DNA from: Pseudomonadales bacterium
Lineage (GTDB): Bacteria > Pseudomonadota > Gammaproteobacteria > Pseudomonadales > Azotimanducaceae
Length of the DNA stretch: 64,000 bases
Assembly: GCA_028281885.1 (NCBI GenBank)
Contig: JANQJA010000016.1
Coordinates: 1 to 64,000 of the forward strand
Direction of reading: 5' to 3'
This document shows positions 55,115 to 64,000 of the stretch, in pieces. Made by a program: the position numbers and the translations under genes. Below the pieces are notes generated by a model. The model saw only the letters and a program-made list of their open reading frames with translations. It was not told the DNA's origin and did not search any database. Every line of letters starts with the position of its first letter. The stretch's first letter is position 1.

Positions 55115-56421
55115 GCCTGCATTCTCTCAAGCCAGGCCTGGACCCGTTGTCTCAGTGCGACTTCGTCGAGCTGGGTAAATTGTCCTTCATCAAGCAGCCG
55201 TTTACCGCTGATCCAGACGTCAGAGACCTGGTGGCCGCTGCTGGCGTAAACCACTTGCGAGACAGGATCGTGCATTGGCTGAAAGTTGATGGCGGCCATG
55301 TCGATGGCAACCAGATCTGCGGCTTTCCCCGGTTCCAGGCTGCCGATTTCGTCTGCCATCCCCAACATGCGGGCGCCGTTGATCGTGGCCAGTTCAAGTG
55401 CGGTGTGGGCATCGACGGTCGTCGGATCGAGTGCGGTACCCTTGGCCAGCAGTGCGGCAGTTCGCAGTTCTTCGATCATATCCAGGTTGTTGTTGGAGGC
55501 TGCGCTATCGGTCCCCACACAGACATTGACGCCGGCATCCAGCAGGCCGCCGACGGGGCAGAATCCGCTGGCCAGCTTCAGGTTCGATTCGGGGCAATGC
55601 ACGACGTGTGCGCCGCTGGACGCCAGCGTTGCAATCTCATTCTCGGTCAGCTGGGTCATATGCACGGTTTGCAGGTGATGATCCATCAGGCCCAGCTCAT
55701 CGATTCGCTTGAACGGACGCTTGCCGGAGTCCTTCAGTGCATCTTCGCACTCGCCACGGGTTTCGTGCAGATGCAGATGGATTGGTACATTGTATTGAAG
55801 TGACTGTTCTTTCGCTTTGATGAAGCCATCGTCCGTCACAGTGTAGGGCGCGTGAGGTGCGATCGCTGTTCGGACCAGCGAGTGATTGCGGTATTGTTCG
55901 TGCAGCTCGGCCGCCTTTTGCAGATGTTCGTCTTCAGTCTTTGCCCAGGCGTTTGGAAACTGTATCAGCGGCATACAGACCTGGGCGCGAAAGTGGTTGT
56001 CCGCATAGGCTTTTGCCGTTTCATCAGGAAACCAATAGCTGTCGACAGCGAAGGTTGTACCCGTTCGAATCATCTCGGCAACGGCGAGCGTGGTGCCGTC
56101 GTAGGAGAAAGCAGGAGAGACGTGTCTTGCCTCGGCCGGCCAGATGTGATTTTCCAGCCAGTCCATGAGTTCGCGATCGTCCGCGTAGCCGCGCAGCAGG
56201 GTCATGGCAGCATGCCCGTGGGCGTTGATCAGACCCGGAATGACCGTGTGAGTCGGCAGGTTCACGGCAGTGAGATCAGGGTTGTCTGCCCGCGCTCCTT
56301 GACTCGGCTGGATTGATTCAATGCGGCCCGCCCTGACCACAATGGCATGGTCCAGCAGACAGGTTCTTGCCGGGACAACTGGAATGATCCAGCGGGCGTC
56401 GATGATGAAACTTTCTGTCAT
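55111..56421 (-). CDS. TRZ/ATZ amidohydrolase, MTA/SAH deaminase-like
   Basis: A 436-residue metal-dependent deaminase of the TRZ/ATZ family, close to 5'-methylthioadenosine/S-adenosylhomocysteine deaminases. NAHGHAAMTLLRGYADD (HxH), IHLHLHETRGE, HCPESNLKLASG and GTDSAASNNNLDM are the metal and substrate motifs. ATG 56421 is preferred; further in-frame sequence runs toward the gyrA promoter. The neighbourhood with ubiG is conserved; SAH recycling would support the methyltransferase, which is inference. Confidence 0.9.
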   Translation of the reverse strand: MTESFIIDARWIIPVVPARTCLLDHAIVVRAGRIESIQPSQGARADNPDLTAVNLPTHTVIPGLINAHGHAAMTLLRGYADDRELMDWLENHIWPAEARHVSPAFSYDGTTLAVAEMIRTGTTFAVDSYWFPDETAKAYADNHFRAQVCMPLIQFPNAWAKTEDEHLQKAAELHEQYRNHSLVRTAIAPHAPYTVTDDGFIKAKEQSLQYNVPIHLHLHETRGECEDALKDSGKRPFKRIDELGLMDHHLQTVHMTQLTENEIATLASSGAHVVHCPESNLKLASGFCPVGGLLDAGVNVCVGTDSAASNNNLDMIEELRTAALLAKGTALDPTTVDAHTALELATINGARMLGMADEIGSLEPGKAADLVAIDMAAINFQPMHDPVSQVVYASSGHQVSDVWISGKRLLDEGQFTQLDEVALRQRVQAWLERMQA

Positions 56422-56517
56422 GATGTGCGCAGTTCTGGCTGGCTCTGGAGTATACAGGAGAGTCTCTGCAGGCTCATTTGAGAGCAGATTGAGATGCCTT
56501 CGCAAGGGCACTCATGA

Positions 56518-56523
56518 TAGAAT
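56518..56523 (+). promoter_or_regulatory. Possible -10 element of gyrA
   Basis: TAGAAT, 36 bases before the gyrA ATG, in the 138-base divergent gap. No convincing -35 hexamer at standard spacing was found, so this is tentative. Confidence 0.3.
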
Positions 56524-56559
56524 TTCGGGCTTACGAAGTAGAGGTTTCCCTCCCCGGAT

Positions 56560-59142
56560 ATGTCCGAATTTGACGGTGATATCTCGTCGATAAATATCGA
56601 AGACGAGCTCAGACAGTCGTACCTTGAATACGCCATGAGCGTGATCGTTGGACGCGCGCTGCCGGATGTTCGCGATGGTCTGAAGCCGGTTCATCGTCGT
56701 GTCTTGTTTGCCATGAGTGAGCTCAATAACTCATGGAACAGGCCTTATATGAAGTCGGCGAGGATCGTCGGTGATGTCATTGGTAAATACCATCCCCATG
56801 GCGACAATGCCGCCTATGACACGATTGTCAGGATGGCGCAGGCGTTCAACCTGCGATACCCGCTGGTGGATGGTCAGGGTAATTTCGGGTCGCTGGACGG
56901 GGACGGTGCCGCTGCCATGCGATACACCGAAGTTCGAATGGAAAAGATTGCGCACGAGTTGCTCGCGGATCTTGACAAGGACACGGTGGATTTTGGCGAG
57001 AACTATGATGGTACGTTGCAGATGCCGGACGTGCTGCCGACCAAGGTGCCAAACCTGCTGGTCAATGGGTCTGCGGGGATCGCGGTGGGCATGGCGACCA
57101 ATATACCGCCCCATAATCTTCGCGAAGTGGTTGATGCCTGCCTCGCGCTGATCGAAGATCCGGACATCAACATCGATGGCCTGATGGAGCACGTCAAGGG
57201 GCCGGATTTTCCCACCGGTGCCATCATCAACGGTCGCGCGGGCATTGTTGAAGCTTATCGTACCGGACGTGGTCGTATCTTCGTTCGGGCGCGATGTGAG
57301 ATCGAAACAAACGAGAAAAATGGCCGCGAGTCCATCATCATCAAGGAGATTCCCTATCAGCTTAATCGTGCCCGTTTGATTGAGAAGATTGCCGAGCTGG
57401 TCAAAGACAAGAAGATCGAGGGGATTTCCGAACTGCGCGACGAGTCGGCCGCTGACACGCGCATTGTGATCGAGGTTCGCCGTGGTGACGTCGCTGAGGT
57501 TGTGCTGAATAACCTGTACGCGCAGACACAGCTACAGGCTGTGTTCGGGATCAACATTGTAGCCCTGGTGGAAGGGGAACCCAGGGTTCTGAATCTGAAA
57601 GAGGTACTGGAAGCGTTCGTCCTTCATCGCCGTGAGGTGGTAACTCGGCGGACTGTATTCCTGTTGCGGCGTGCCCGGGCGCGGGGACATGTGCTGGAGG
57701 GCCTTGCAGTAGCGCTGCAGAACATTGATCCGGTCATTGAATTGATCAAGGAATCCGAAAACGCGACGGTGGCCAGAGAGCGCCTTGTGGCAACGCCGTG
57801 GTCTTCTGACAACGTTCAGCGAATGCTGGAACGAGCGGGCCCGAATGCGGCACGACCGGAAGATCTCGATGAACGTTATGGCCTGAAGGACGACGGTGAA
57901 TATCATCTGTCTCCGGAACAGGCGCAGGCCATCCTGGAGATGAGACTGAATCGTCTGACCGGCCTGGAACAGGATCGCTTGCTCGAAGAGTATGAAGAGA
58001 TTATCGACACCATCGCGGGCTTGCAGGCGATTCTGCAGGATCCTGAGCGGCTGATGCAGGTAATTCGAGACGAACTGATGGAAGTTCGAGGCGAGTATGG
58101 GGATGAGCGCCTGACTGAAATTGTTGGGACCCAGGAAGACCTGACGGCGGAAGACCTGATTACCGAACAGGATATGGTGGTGACGCTGTCGAACGGCGGC
58201 TATGCCAAGACGCAGCCCCTGACTGACTATCAGGCGCAGCGGCGTGGTGGCCGGGGACGAAGCGCCAGTGCGCTCAAGGAAGAGGATTTCATCGCCCGGT
58301 TAATGGTGGCTAATACTCACGACACCATCTTGTGCTTTACCAACCGCGGCAAGGTCTACTGGCTGCGCGTGTTCCAGATTCCGGTGGCTTCTCGTGCCTC
58401 ACGAGGTCGCCCTGTGGTGAATATCCTGCCGCTGGAGGAAAACGAACACATTACGGCGATGTTGCCGGTGGACGAGTATCGGGATAATGAATTCATCTTC
58501 ATGGCCACCGAGAACGGTACGGTCAAGAAGACGCCACTGATGGACTTTTCGCGGCAGCGTTCGTCGGGACTGATCGCCATTGAACTTGAAGAAGGCAATC
58601 GACTGGTGGGCGCGGCTATTACTGACGGTACTCGCGATGTCATGTTGTTTGAGAGTGGCGGCAAGGCGATCCGGTTCAAGGAAACCGATGTTCGGGCCAT
58701 GGGTCGAACGGCGCGCGGTGTTCGTGGGATCAGGCTGCGTCCGGGACAGCGCGTCCTTTCCCTGATCATTCCAGACGCTGAAAGCGAGATTCTGGTAGCC
58801 AGCGAGAAAGGATTTGGCAAGCGTAGTACCGTCGATGATTTCTCACCGATTGGTCGCGGTGGCCAGGGCGTGATCGCCATGAAGCTGTCAGATCGTAACG
58901 GCTCCCTGGTGGGCGCCATCCAGGTGGATCAGGGCGACGAGGTCATTCTGATCAGTGACAAGGGGACGCTCGTCAGAACCCGGGTCGAAGAGGTCTCGCA
59001 GCAGGGACGCAATACCCAGGGTGTGAGACTGATTAACGTCCAGGAAGGCGAGAAGCTTGTGGGTCTGGCGCGGGTTCAGGACCCGGATGACTCCGCCGAT
59101 GCGGAATTGGCTGATGATGAAGCGGATGACGAGACAGGTTAG
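56560..59142 (+). CDS. gyrA: DNA gyrase subunit A
   Basis: An 860-residue type IIA topoisomerase subunit. Catalytic Tyr122 lies in [10 protein letters not shown], and the quinolone region [11 protein letters not shown] has Asn at position 83 with Asp87 retained (numbering coincides with E. coli). The GyrA box QRRGGRG is present, followed by a six-blade C-terminal beta-pinwheel and a short acidic tail. It heads the pheA-hisC-tyrA-cmk-rpsA series, but serC, normally next, is absent. Confidence 0.97.
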   Translation: MSEFDGDISSINIEDELRQSYLEYAMSVIVGRALPDVRDGLKPVHRRVLFAMSELNNSWNRPYMKSARIVGDVIGKYHPHGDNAAYDTIVRMAQAFNLRYPLVDGQGNFGSLDGDGAAAMRYTEVRMEKIAHELLADLDKDTVDFGENYDGTLQMPDVLPTKVPNLLVNGSAGIAVGMATNIPPHNLREVVDACLALIEDPDINIDGLMEHVKGPDFPTGAIINGRAGIVEAYRTGRGRIFVRARCEIETNEKNGRESIIIKEIPYQLNRARLIEKIAELVKDKKIEGISELRDESAADTRIVIEVRRGDVAEVVLNNLYAQTQLQAVFGINIVALVEGEPRVLNLKEVLEAFVLHRREVVTRRTVFLLRRARARGHVLEGLAVALQNIDPVIELIKESENATVARERLVATPWSSDNVQRMLERAGPNAARPEDLDERYGLKDDGEYHLSPEQAQAILEMRLNRLTGLEQDRLLEEYEEIIDTIAGLQAILQDPERLMQVIRDELMEVRGEYGDERLTEIVGTQEDLTAEDLITEQDMVVTLSNGGYAKTQPLTDYQAQRRGGRGRSASALKEEDFIARLMVANTHDTILCFTNRGKVYWLRVFQIPVASRASRGRPVVNILPLEENEHITAMLPVDEYRDNEFIFMATENGTVKKTPLMDFSRQRSSGLIAIELEEGNRLVGAAITDGTRDVMLFESGGKAIRFKETDVRAMGRTARGVRGIRLRPGQRVLSLIIPDAESEILVASEKGFGKRSTVDDFSPIGRGGQGVIAMKLSDRNGSLVGAIQVDQGDEVILISDKGTLVRTRVEEVSQQGRNTQGVRLINVQEGEKLVGLARVQDPDDSADAELADDEADDETG

Positions 59143-59197
59143 GCCCTGATCCGACGACTGGTGTTACACTCTGCTTCCCTGGCTACTGACCTGAACC

Positions 59198-60307
59198 ATG
59201 AGCGAAGAATCTCCGACCAACAACCGGCTGGACCAGCTGCGGCAGAAGATTGATGCGCTCGACCTGGAAATTCTCGAGCGTCTGAACGAACGCGCTCGAT
59301 GTGCGTTAGAGGTAGCAGAGGTCAAGCAGCAGGAAGCGGGCGATGTGGCGCCGGTTTACTACAGACCTGAACGAGAAGCCCAGGTACTGCGCAATATCAT
59401 GGCCCGTAATCCGGGCCCACTCAGCGATGAGAAGGTCTCGCTGGTGTACCGGCAGATCATGTCGGCCTGTCTTGCGCTGGAAGAGCCGTTGCAGGTTGCA
59501 TACCTTGGTCCTGAAGGGACATTCACCCAGCTGGCAACCCTGAAGCAATTTGGCCATGCGGTAATTGGCATGCCGATGGTGACCGTGGATGACGTGTTTC
59601 GCGAAGTCGCGGCGGAGACCTGTCACTACGGCGTTGTCCCGGTGGAAAACTCAACCGAAGGCGTTATCTCTCATACCCTCGACAGCTTCCTGAGTTCTTC
59701 GCTGCGAATCTGCGGTGAGGTGGTGATGCGAATTCATCATCATCTGATGATCGCGCCCGACGCTGACGAGAATGCGATATCGAAGATTTATTCACATCAG
59801 CAGACCCTGGCTCAGTGCCGTCGTTGGCTGGACGGGCACTACCCGAAGATTCCGCGGCTCACGGCCACAAGCAATGCCGAAGCGGCACGCCGTGTCATCG
59901 AGGAGAAGGATGCAGCCGCCATTGCAGGTGAAATTGCCGCGGAAATTTATGGTCTGAGGATTTTGTCGAAGAAGATTGAGGATCTCGAAGACAACACGAC
60001 GCGGTTTCTGGTTGTGGGGCGAGAGGACGTCGGTCGCAGCGGCAACGACAAGACATCGATCATGGTTTCCACCCACAACCAGCCCGGTGCACTTTATAAA
60101 CTGTTGGAGCCGTTCCATCGTTACGGCATTTCGCTGACCTCGATCGAAACAAGACCATCGAGAACCGGAATGTGGTCCTATGTGTTCTTTATTGATTTCG
60201 AAGGACACCGGGAAGATGACAACGTGCGCAAGGTCCTGGATGAGATTGACGGCGATGCCCTCGAGGTGAAGTGGCTCGGTTCATATCCTCGGGCGCTCGC
60301 AACCTGA
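59198..60307 (+). CDS. pheA: Bifunctional chorismate mutase/prephenate dehydratase
   Basis: A 369-residue P-protein of phenylalanine synthesis. AroQ mutase domain (1-95, RQKIDALDLEILERLNERAR), prephenate dehydratase (AYLGPEGTFTQLA, PVENSTEG) and a C-terminal ACT domain. The Phe-binding ACT motifs read GALYKLL and ETRPS instead of GALV/ESRP, so feedback is probably kept but slightly altered. It lies 55 bases after gyrA. Confidence 0.96.
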   Translation: MSEESPTNNRLDQLRQKIDALDLEILERLNERARCALEVAEVKQQEAGDVAPVYYRPEREAQVLRNIMARNPGPLSDEKVSLVYRQIMSACLALEEPLQVAYLGPEGTFTQLATLKQFGHAVIGMPMVTVDDVFREVAAETCHYGVVPVENSTEGVISHTLDSFLSSSLRICGEVVMRIHHHLMIAPDADENAISKIYSHQQTLAQCRRWLDGHYPKIPRLTATSNAEAARRVIEEKDAAAIAGEIAAEIYGLRILSKKIEDLEDNTTRFLVVGREDVGRSGNDKTSIMVSTHNQPGALYKLLEPFHRYGISLTSIETRPSRTGMWSYVFFIDFEGHREDDNVRKVLDEIDGDALEVKWLGSYPRALAT

Positions 60308-60321
60308 GGGGCGCCGTATTT

Positions 60322-60338
60322 CAGTGACGACGTCACTG
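60322..60338. repeat. Perfect 7-bp inverted repeat between pheA and hisC
   Basis: CAGTGAC-GAC-GTCACTG, 19 bases before the hisC ATG. No T-tract, so it may be an operator or a translation-affecting hairpin rather than a terminator. Confidence 0.45.
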
Positions 60339-60357
60339 CCAAGTTAAGAGATGACAG

Positions 60358-61464
60358 ATGTCATGTGACTTTCTTGCCCTCGCAAGTCGAGGCATCAACG
60401 AACTACAGCCCTATGTCCCCGGCAAGCCGATCGATGAGTTGAGCCGAGAACTGGGGCTCACCGACATCGTCAAGCTTGCCAGCAACGAAAACCCGCTCGG
60501 GCCGCCGTCAGCGGTTATGCAGGAGCTGCCCTCATTATTCGGTGAACTGGCCCGTTATCCGGACGGCAGCGCCTGGCGACTGAAACAAAAGCTCGCCGGA
60601 CACCTGGGCGTGTCCACTGACATGCTCACGATTGGTAACGGTTCTAACGACGTGCTCGAACTGCTGGCTCGCGTGTTCCTGAATCGAGACAATGGTTCGG
60701 TGGTGTCGCAGCACTCTTTTGTTGTTTATCCGCTGGTGACGCAGGCACTGGGCGCGCCACTGACGGTTGTTCCAGCCAGTCACTTTGGTCAGGATCTGAA
60801 CGCAACGTTGGCGGCGATTTCTGCGACGACCCGGATGGTGTTTATCGCCAATCCAAACAACCCGACCGGCACCTGGATCACACAATCTGAGTTGACCGGG
60901 TTTCTTGATCGTGTTCCGGAAGACATCCTGGTGGTGCTCGATGAGGCTTACTTTGAGTATGTGCAGGAGCCCAGCTATCCGGACGGCATGACGTTGATTG
61001 GAAGCTACCCGAATCTTGTCGTCACACGGACTTTCTCCAAGGCTTATGGCCTTGCCGGGTTGCGCCTCGGTTATGCGGTCAGTCACCCTGAGATAGCGGA
61101 CCTGATGAATCGGGTCAGGCAGCCTTTCAATGTCAACCTGATGGCGCTGGCGGCCGGAGAGTTGGCGCTGGATTGCGAGAGTCACCTGACGGAGTCGATT
61201 GAACTGAATCGTGCTGGTCTCGACTTTCTCAGGATGTCCTGCGAGGCAATGGATCTGTCTTATATTCCATCTGTGGGTAATTTTCTGACCATCGAAGTGG
61301 GCGAAGTGACGCGGCATTATGATGCGCTGTTGCGTGCTGGCGTCATCGTCCGACCCATTGGTGTGTACGAATTGCCCCGTCATATTCGTGTCACGGTTGG
61401 GACTGCCGCTGAGAATGAACGCTTTGTCGAGGCCCTGGGCAAGGTGCTGGGGAGGTCTGTCTAG
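60358..61464 (+). CDS. hisC: Histidinol-phosphate/aromatic aminotransferase
   Basis: A 368-residue class I/II PLP aminotransferase. KLASNENPLGPP is the N-terminal signature, ANPNNPTGTW and the PLP lysine in TRTFSKAYGLAGLRLGY follow. Its place between pheA and tyrA suggests it (a HisC2 type) mainly transaminates aromatic 2-oxo acids or prephenate, with histidinol phosphate as the alternative. The stop overlaps the tyrA GTG by one base. Confidence 0.93.
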   Translation: MSCDFLALASRGINELQPYVPGKPIDELSRELGLTDIVKLASNENPLGPPSAVMQELPSLFGELARYPDGSAWRLKQKLAGHLGVSTDMLTIGNGSNDVLELLARVFLNRDNGSVVSQHSFVVYPLVTQALGAPLTVVPASHFGQDLNATLAAISATTRMVFIANPNNPTGTWITQSELTGFLDRVPEDILVVLDEAYFEYVQEPSYPDGMTLIGSYPNLVVTRTFSKAYGLAGLRLGYAVSHPEIADLMNRVRQPFNVNLMALAAGELALDCESHLTESIELNRAGLDFLRMSCEAMDLSYIPSVGNFLTIEVGEVTRHYDALLRAGVIVRPIGVYELPRHIRVTVGTAAENERFVEALGKVLGRSV

Positions 61465-62348
61465 TGCAGTTTGAACACATTGCTTTTGTCGGGCTTGGTC
61501 TGATTGGTGGCTCGATCGCAGCGGGATTTCGTCAGCGTGACGCGGCAGTCCGGTTCAGCGCCTTCGATATCAATACGGCCAACCTGAAGCGGGCAATGGA
61601 TGAAGGCCTGATCGATGACATCGCGAGTTCAGCGAAGGCGGCGGTCGTGGATGCGGACCTCGTCGTCATCGCGACGCCGGTAGTGGCCATGGCGGAGGTG
61701 ATGGAAGAGATCAAATCCGTATTTTCGAGTGCGGAGGTTGTCGTCACCGATGTTGGCAGCGTCAAGGCAGAGGTCTGTGATTTCGTGGCCGATTTGCTCG
61801 GCCAACCGGCGACCAACTTTGTTCCGGGTCATCCGATTGCCGGCTCGGAACAGGCGGGGGTTGGGGCGGCAAACGGCGATCTCTTTGCCGGTCGCAAGAC
61901 CATTCTCACTCCTCTTGCGGAGACTGAATCAGAGGCGATCGCGAAGGTGACCGCGCTGTGGGAGACCCTGGATGCGACGGTCGTAACGATGACGCCGGCG
62001 CACCATGACGAGATTCTGGCCCAGACCAGTCATCTGCCCCACCTGCTGGCCTATGCCTTGGTGGATACCCTGTCGTCGGGTGGCGATTCTCTGGAGATTT
62101 TCCAGTACGCCGCCGGCGGCTTTCGAGACTTCTCTCGAATTGCCGCCTCGGACCCTGTTATGTGGCGGGATGTGTTTCGTACCAACAGCGGGCCGGTACT
62201 GGCAGCGTTGTCACAGTTTCGGGATCGCCTGGATGAAATGGAAGCACTGATCCGGGACGGCCGGGTGGATGACCTCGCTAAAATTTTTGCCCGGGCGAAA
62301 GCGGCACGGGATCATTTTTCGTCCCTGATCGAGGGTGATGACGATTGA
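61464..62348 (+). CDS. tyrA: Prephenate dehydrogenase (stand-alone)
   Basis: A 294-residue NAD(P) enzyme of tyrosine synthesis. Rossmann loop VGLGLIGGSIAAG, GSVKAEVCDF, the active site FVPGHPIAGSEQAG and SHLPHLLAYALV are intact. There is no chorismate-mutase domain and no fused AroA domain, which follows TyrA in Pseudomonas. GTG start, TAG/GTG overlap with hisC, and a 4-base overlap with cmk. Confidence 0.95.
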   Translation: MQFEHIAFVGLGLIGGSIAAGFRQRDAAVRFSAFDINTANLKRAMDEGLIDDIASSAKAAVVDADLVVIATPVVAMAEVMEEIKSVFSSAEVVVTDVGSVKAEVCDFVADLLGQPATNFVPGHPIAGSEQAGVGAANGDLFAGRKTILTPLAETESEAIAKVTALWETLDATVVTMTPAHHDEILAQTSHLPHLLAYALVDTLSSGGDSLEIFQYAAGGFRDFSRIAASDPVMWRDVFRTNSGPVLAALSQFRDRLDEMEALIRDGRVDDLAKIFARAKAARDHFSSLIEGDDD

Positions 62349-63031
62349 ATTCAGCGGTACCGGTCATTGCCATTGATGGACCCAGCGGCTCTGGCAAAGG
62401 AGCGATTGCTCATCGTCTGGCGAAGAAGCTGGGTTATCACATCCTGGATAGCGGTGCCCTGTATCGTCTGATCGGACTCGCGGCAAGACGCCAGGAAGTA
62501 GCGTTTGCCGATGAAGCCGGCCTTGCCCGCCTTGCTCGCGGGATGGAAATCGAGTTTGTACCCACCGATGATGAGGAGGAGCCGATTCGGGTAATGCTGG
62601 GTGGCGAGGACGTCACCGTGGCTATTCGTACAGATGAAGCCGGTATCGACGCTTCTCGCGTTGCGCCCATTGCACTGGTTCGAGAGGCTATCAAGGACCT
62701 GCAACGGGATTTTCGACAGCCGCCGGGCCTGGTGGCCGATGGCCGCGATATGGGCACGGTGGTCTTCGTCGATGCGGACCTCAAGATCTATCTTACGGCC
62801 AGTGTCGAAGCGAGGGCCGAGAGACGTCATAAGCAGTTGATTGGTAAGGATATTAGTGTTAGTCTGCACGACCTTTTTCTGAGCATCCAGGAAAGGGATG
62901 AGCGAGACATGAACCGACCGGTCGCCCCGCTCAAACCTGCCGAGGATGCGGTGATCATTGACAGCACATCGCTGGACATTGATGAAGTGCTCAACCAGGT
63001 GCTTGCACTGGTTGCAGAAAGGATCGGCTAA
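62345..63031 (+). CDS. cmk: Cytidylate kinase
   Basis: A 228-residue (d)CMP kinase. P-loop AIDGPSGSGKGAIAHRLA, the CMP site VVADGRDMGTVVFVDADLKIYLTAS and the LID arginines ERRHKQL are present. It begins with TTG 62345 in a TTGA overlap with the tyrA stop. cmk directly before rpsA is conserved. Confidence 0.96.
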   Translation: MNSAVPVIAIDGPSGSGKGAIAHRLAKKLGYHILDSGALYRLIGLAARRQEVAFADEAGLARLARGMEIEFVPTDDEEEPIRVMLGGEDVTVAIRTDEAGIDASRVAPIALVREAIKDLQRDFRQPPGLVADGRDMGTVVFVDADLKIYLTASVEARAERRHKQLIGKDISVSLHDLFLSIQERDERDMNRPVAPLKPAEDAVIIDSTSLDIDEVLNQVLALVAERIG

Positions 63032-63132
63032 CTCGCTGAAAACCAACGATATTTCTTGAGTTTGCCTAACATGAACGGACCCGTTTCAGTTGGTGAAGCG
63101 GTTATTGGGCAGACGCCCCGGAAGATCATTTA

Positions 63133-64000
63133 ATGAGCGAAATGCAATCTGAGAGCTTCGCCGAGCTCTTCGAAGAAAGCCTTAAAACCATCGACATGCA
63201 ATCCGGATCCATTGTGACCGGTGTTGTGGTCGACATCGACAATGAGTGGGTCACGGTCCACGCCGGCCTCAAATCTGAAGGGGTTATCCCCCGCGATCAG
63301 TTCCGAGATGAAAATGGTGATCTGGAGGTCCAGATCGGCGATACCGTCATGGTGTCGATGGACGCGGTTGATGATGGTTTTGGTGAAACCCGTCTTTCCC
63401 GGGAAAAAGCCAAGCGGGCAGAAAGCTGGCAGATTCTGGAAAGAGTCTATGACGATGGCGATGTCATCAAGGGTGTTATCAGCGGACGCGTGAAGGGCGG
63501 ATTCACCGTTGAGATTCGTGATATCAGGGCATTTCTCCCCGGATCACTGGTTGATGTGCGGCCGTTGCGGGAAACCGAGCATCTGGAAGGTCGAGAACTG
63601 GAATTCAAGGTCATCAAGCTCGATCAGAAGCGTAACAATGTGGTCGTTTCACGTCGCAGTGTGCTTGAGGAAGAGAACAGCGCAGAACGCGAAGCGTTGC
63701 TGGAATCATTGCAGGAAGGTCAGGAAGTCAAGGGTATCGTCAAGAACCTGACCGATTATGGTGCCTTCGTTGATCTGGGCGGTGTTGACGGGCTGCTTCA
63801 TATCACCGATATGGCCTGGAAGCGGATCAAGCACCCGAGCGAGATCGTTGCCGTAGGCGATGAAATCAACGTCAAGGTGCTCAAATTCGACCGTGAGCGC
63901 AATCGTGTTTCACTGGGCCTCAAGCAATTGGGTGAAGATCCCTGGGTGGCTATCACTCAGCGTTACCCGGAAGGTACGCGAACCATGGCTCGCGTGACCA
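63133..64000 (+). CDS. rpsA: 30S ribosomal protein S1 (3' end outside window)
   Basis: The N-terminal 289 codons of S1; the frame is open to the right edge. [17 protein letters not shown] is the typical start, followed by S1 domain 1 ([25 protein letters not shown]), domain 2 and the start of domain 3 ([26 protein letters not shown]). The first two domains bind the 30S subunit and S2, the later ones mRNA. It starts 101 bases after cmk with a GGAAGA stretch about 9 bases before the ATG. Confidence 0.97.
   Translation, partial: MSEMQSESFAELFEESLKTIDMQSGSIVTGVVVDIDNEWVTVHAGLKSEGVIPRDQFRDENGDLEVQIGDTVMVSMDAVDDGFGETRLSREKAKRAESWQILERVYDDGDVIKGVISGRVKGGFTVEIRDIRAFLPGSLVDVRPLRETEHLEGRELEFKVIKLDQKRNNVVVSRRSVLEEENSAEREALLESLQEGQEVKGIVKNLTDYGAFVDLGGVDGLLHITDMAWKRIKHPSEIVAVGDEINVKVLKFDRERNRVSLGLKQLGEDPWVAITQRYPEGTRTMARVT

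Overview
The window is a chromosomal segment of a free-living gammaproteobacterium. Gene order resembles Pseudomonas-type genomes in several blocks: dcd-mrp-metG-rnf-nth, argG/pyrC-rnt/grxD, hda-perM-DUF2066, yciO-trpS-scpA-scpB-rluB, TRZ/ATZ hydrolase-ubiG-yciK, and gyrA-pheA-hisC-tyrA-cmk-rpsA. The DNA is moderately GC-rich, coding density is very high, many genes overlap by 1-14 bases, and no gap without a gene exceeds 300 bases. I saw no tRNA, rRNA, CRISPR, prophage or full-length insertion sequence. The lineage below class level is not resolved.

Layout. 1-6.0 kb: end of dinG, a glycerate-kinase-like gene, a glycine-zipper envelope protein and a PepSY-like protein next to a PhoP/PhoQ-like two-component system. 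6.0-16 kb: a 900-residue DUF349 protein, an acyl-CoA dehydrogenase/hydrolase pair facing a thiolase across a strong bidirectional terminator, a signal-less GH20 hexosaminidase and glpK. 15.8-21.1 kb: two c-di-GMP genes, a membrane diguanylate cyclase followed by a 1371-residue PilZ-DUF1631-GGDEF-EAL protein. 21.1-27.3 kb: argD, an orphan hyuB-like gene, grxD, rnt, pyrC and argG. 27.4-35.3 kb: nth and an rnf operon with metG, then mrp and dcd. 35.4-41.3 kb: DUF3108, DUF2066, perM, hda, a MurG of the Bacilli type and serA. 41.3-48.5 kb: mnmC, sseA, a small mobile element, yciH, small proteins including a membrane-anchored cold-shock protein, a Bacteroidetes-type pdxJ, an SH3 protein, yciI, yciB and yciO. 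48.6-56.4 kb: trpS, scpA, scpB, rluB, yciK, a sugar-phosphate transferase, ubiG and an amidohydrolase. 56.5-64 kb: gyrA, pheA, hisC, tyrA, cmk and the start of rpsA.

The most unusual feature is the Rnf operon (27988-31631). It encodes A, B, D, G and E but no RnfC. The two C-terminal ferredoxin motifs of RnfC are fused in frame to the end of RnfB, and the NADH/FMN-binding body of RnfC is missing. The predicted complex keeps the membrane flavin/iron-sulfur path but has no NADH module encoded here.

Other points of interest: (i) a roughly 248-bp element with 23-bp terminal inverted repeats (43968-44215) between yciH and sseA, with a related short relic at 21116-21147; both supply TAG stop codons to neighbouring genes, and the long copy holds a small ORF that could couple translation to sseA; (ii) several conserved gammaproteobacterial operons each lacking expected members (rnfC body, purMN, mupP, serC, aroA); (iii) MurG and PdxJ that look like Firmicutes and Bacteroidetes types; (iv) Asn at GyrA position 83.
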